From contig NW_020654080.1 in assembly GCF_003589595.1 (NCBI RefSeq), positions 4,863,517 through 4,927,516 on the forward strand: DNA of 64,000 nt. Reading direction: 5' to 3'. Origin of the DNA: Hyposmocoma kahamanoa (Eukaryota > Arthropoda > Insecta > Lepidoptera > Cosmopterigidae). This document shows, one piece after another, positions 62,920 to 64,000 of this stretch (positions are counted from its first letter, which is position 1; the number at the start of each line of letters is the position of its first letter). The notes under the pieces were generated by a model, which saw only the letters and a list, made by a program, of their open reading frames with translations, was not told where the DNA came from and searched no databases. The position numbers and the translations under genes are program-made.

Positions 62920-63970
62920 CATTGGCCTACCAAGAAATGGACATTGGGTTCGCGCTTAAAATAAAAACAAATATATTGTGTTATATACTTCTCATTTAAA
63001 AATGTTATTTTGTACAGTTTTATAGTATATAATTTATATATAAATGAATCGTAAATATAAATTACAAAAGCACACAAAATAATGAAATAGCTAACTGTCC
63101 TTTGTCTACAAATTGCATGCGCAAAAGATGGAAAGAGACCCATTGTGTCAATTTCAAGAAGTTTATGTATAAACTTCTTGGTCATTTTCAATTGTTCGAA
63201 ACACAAGCGATTGAAACATTTAGAACAAAGAAACTAGAGTCGCTTTGATTTTAATCTTATTTTTAAAATGATTTTTAATTAAACGTTAGCAATAACTAAC
63301 AAAATCTTTTTCTACTCATTTTACGAGTACGGCTTGGATTACCTATTAGATGTCAGAAAATACATTTGCCCGAAATAACGTTAGTTCGAATTTTCATAAT
63401 GTGAAATGTATTTTTTTAGGAAGATTACAAAATAATAACTAATTTTGTCTTTGTGAAAAGCATTAAAATTACACGAAAGCGTAACGGTTTTATTATAAAT
63501 CGGTTTTCGGAAATACGGATATTAGAGTTTACGTTTAGTTGGAATATCGGTACATTTCTTGTAGTACACGCGTATTTTCACATTTGTAGTAATATTTGTA
63601 TGTATGTATCTGCCCAACTCTTTATTATTTCTTTAAGTGAATTTGTACAAAATTCGACATAATAATATAGATAAAAATAAATTAATATTTACGATAAAGG
63701 CTACTCCATTACTCTTGTGTTCAAGTAATTTTCGAAGCTATATATGGTGCATTTTGTTAAATTTCCAGTAGAAGCTGAATATGGTGTTTTTGGGCCCTTA
63801 AATTGTTGCAAGCAAAATTAGGCAGTACTGCAATGACGTCACAATTTAAATTAAATGTTTTAGTTTTTTTATATTTCGTTACGTGTCACTACGTTCGTAT
63901 AAGTTAACTTCGGACATTTTTTTCGTGGTTTTTGTATTAGAACCGACGTCCTTATGTTGGTAGGTCAATG
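62920..63970 (-). mobile_element. hAT-type MITE, family A copy 4
   Basis: Read on minus it starts CATTGACCTACCAACATAAG and ends like the other family A copies. Blocks at 63700-63850 and 63050-63245 match copy 3 in reverse. The flanks CTAAGCCA and AAGTGCCA agree only in part, so it is older. Confidence 0.78.
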
Positions 63971-64000
63971 AAGTGCCATCAGATTTTGGTACACCACATA

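Overview
The window is a 64 kb piece of an insect nuclear genome, most likely a moth or butterfly. The basis is AT-rich DNA, short GT-AG introns, conserved animal genes and very dense class II transposon debris of a kind common in Lepidoptera; the order-level call is inference. A 100-base run of N (942-1041) is an assembly gap. All gene models were spliced by eye, by matching reading frame and intron phase.

Four cellular genes carry the window. (1) A PELP1/Rix1-like ribosome-biogenesis gene runs on the minus strand from 22836 down to 2419 in at least ten exons; its true start and at least one internal exon were not found. (2) A phosducin-like protein gene (PDCL, 23405-24211, plus strand, single exon) lies head to head with the PELP1 exons located here. 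(3) The SUMO-activating enzyme subunit UBA2 is complete in eight exons on the minus strand (42460-29232, 609 codons plus stop). (4) At 59798-62032 (plus) is a piggyBac-derived gene with introns in its 5' part and a large intact main exon. Its first catalytic aspartate is replaced by alanine, which suggests a domesticated transposase.

The rest is a layered transposon landscape. 0-7 kb: copia RNase H fragment, truncated LINE, MITE, SINE, LINE ORF1 remnant. 7-18 kb (PELP1 introns): hAT-type MITEs, four copies of a dispersed repeat, and an intact IS630/Tc1-type element (9053-11051, 34-bp perfect terminal repeats, TA duplication) inserted inside an older terminal-inverted-repeat element (8069-11155). 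18-29 kb: nested hAT MITEs, a TTA-flanked MITE, SINE. 29-42 kb (UBA2 introns): a mariner (30957-33402) split by a hAT element (31185-32346), several MITEs, a LINE tail and a ZBED-type hAT copy. 43-58 kb: a 2 kb hAT-type element, a MULE remnant, a 4.4 kb composite inverted repeat with a CCTAAC-rich minisatellite and a LINE tail, a MITE holding microsatellites and a 252-bp tandem duplication, and a second ZBED-type copy. 58-64 kb: a decayed mariner, the piggyBac-derived gene, and another hAT-type MITE.

The cellular genes do not form an operon. PELP1 and UBA2 touch related biology, since the PELP1 complex in ribosome assembly is SUMO-regulated in mammals, but their closeness here may be chance. 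The clearest candidates for something new are the intron-containing, catalytically altered piggyBac-derived gene, the intact long-spacing DDE element, and several MITE families whose target duplications can be read directly.
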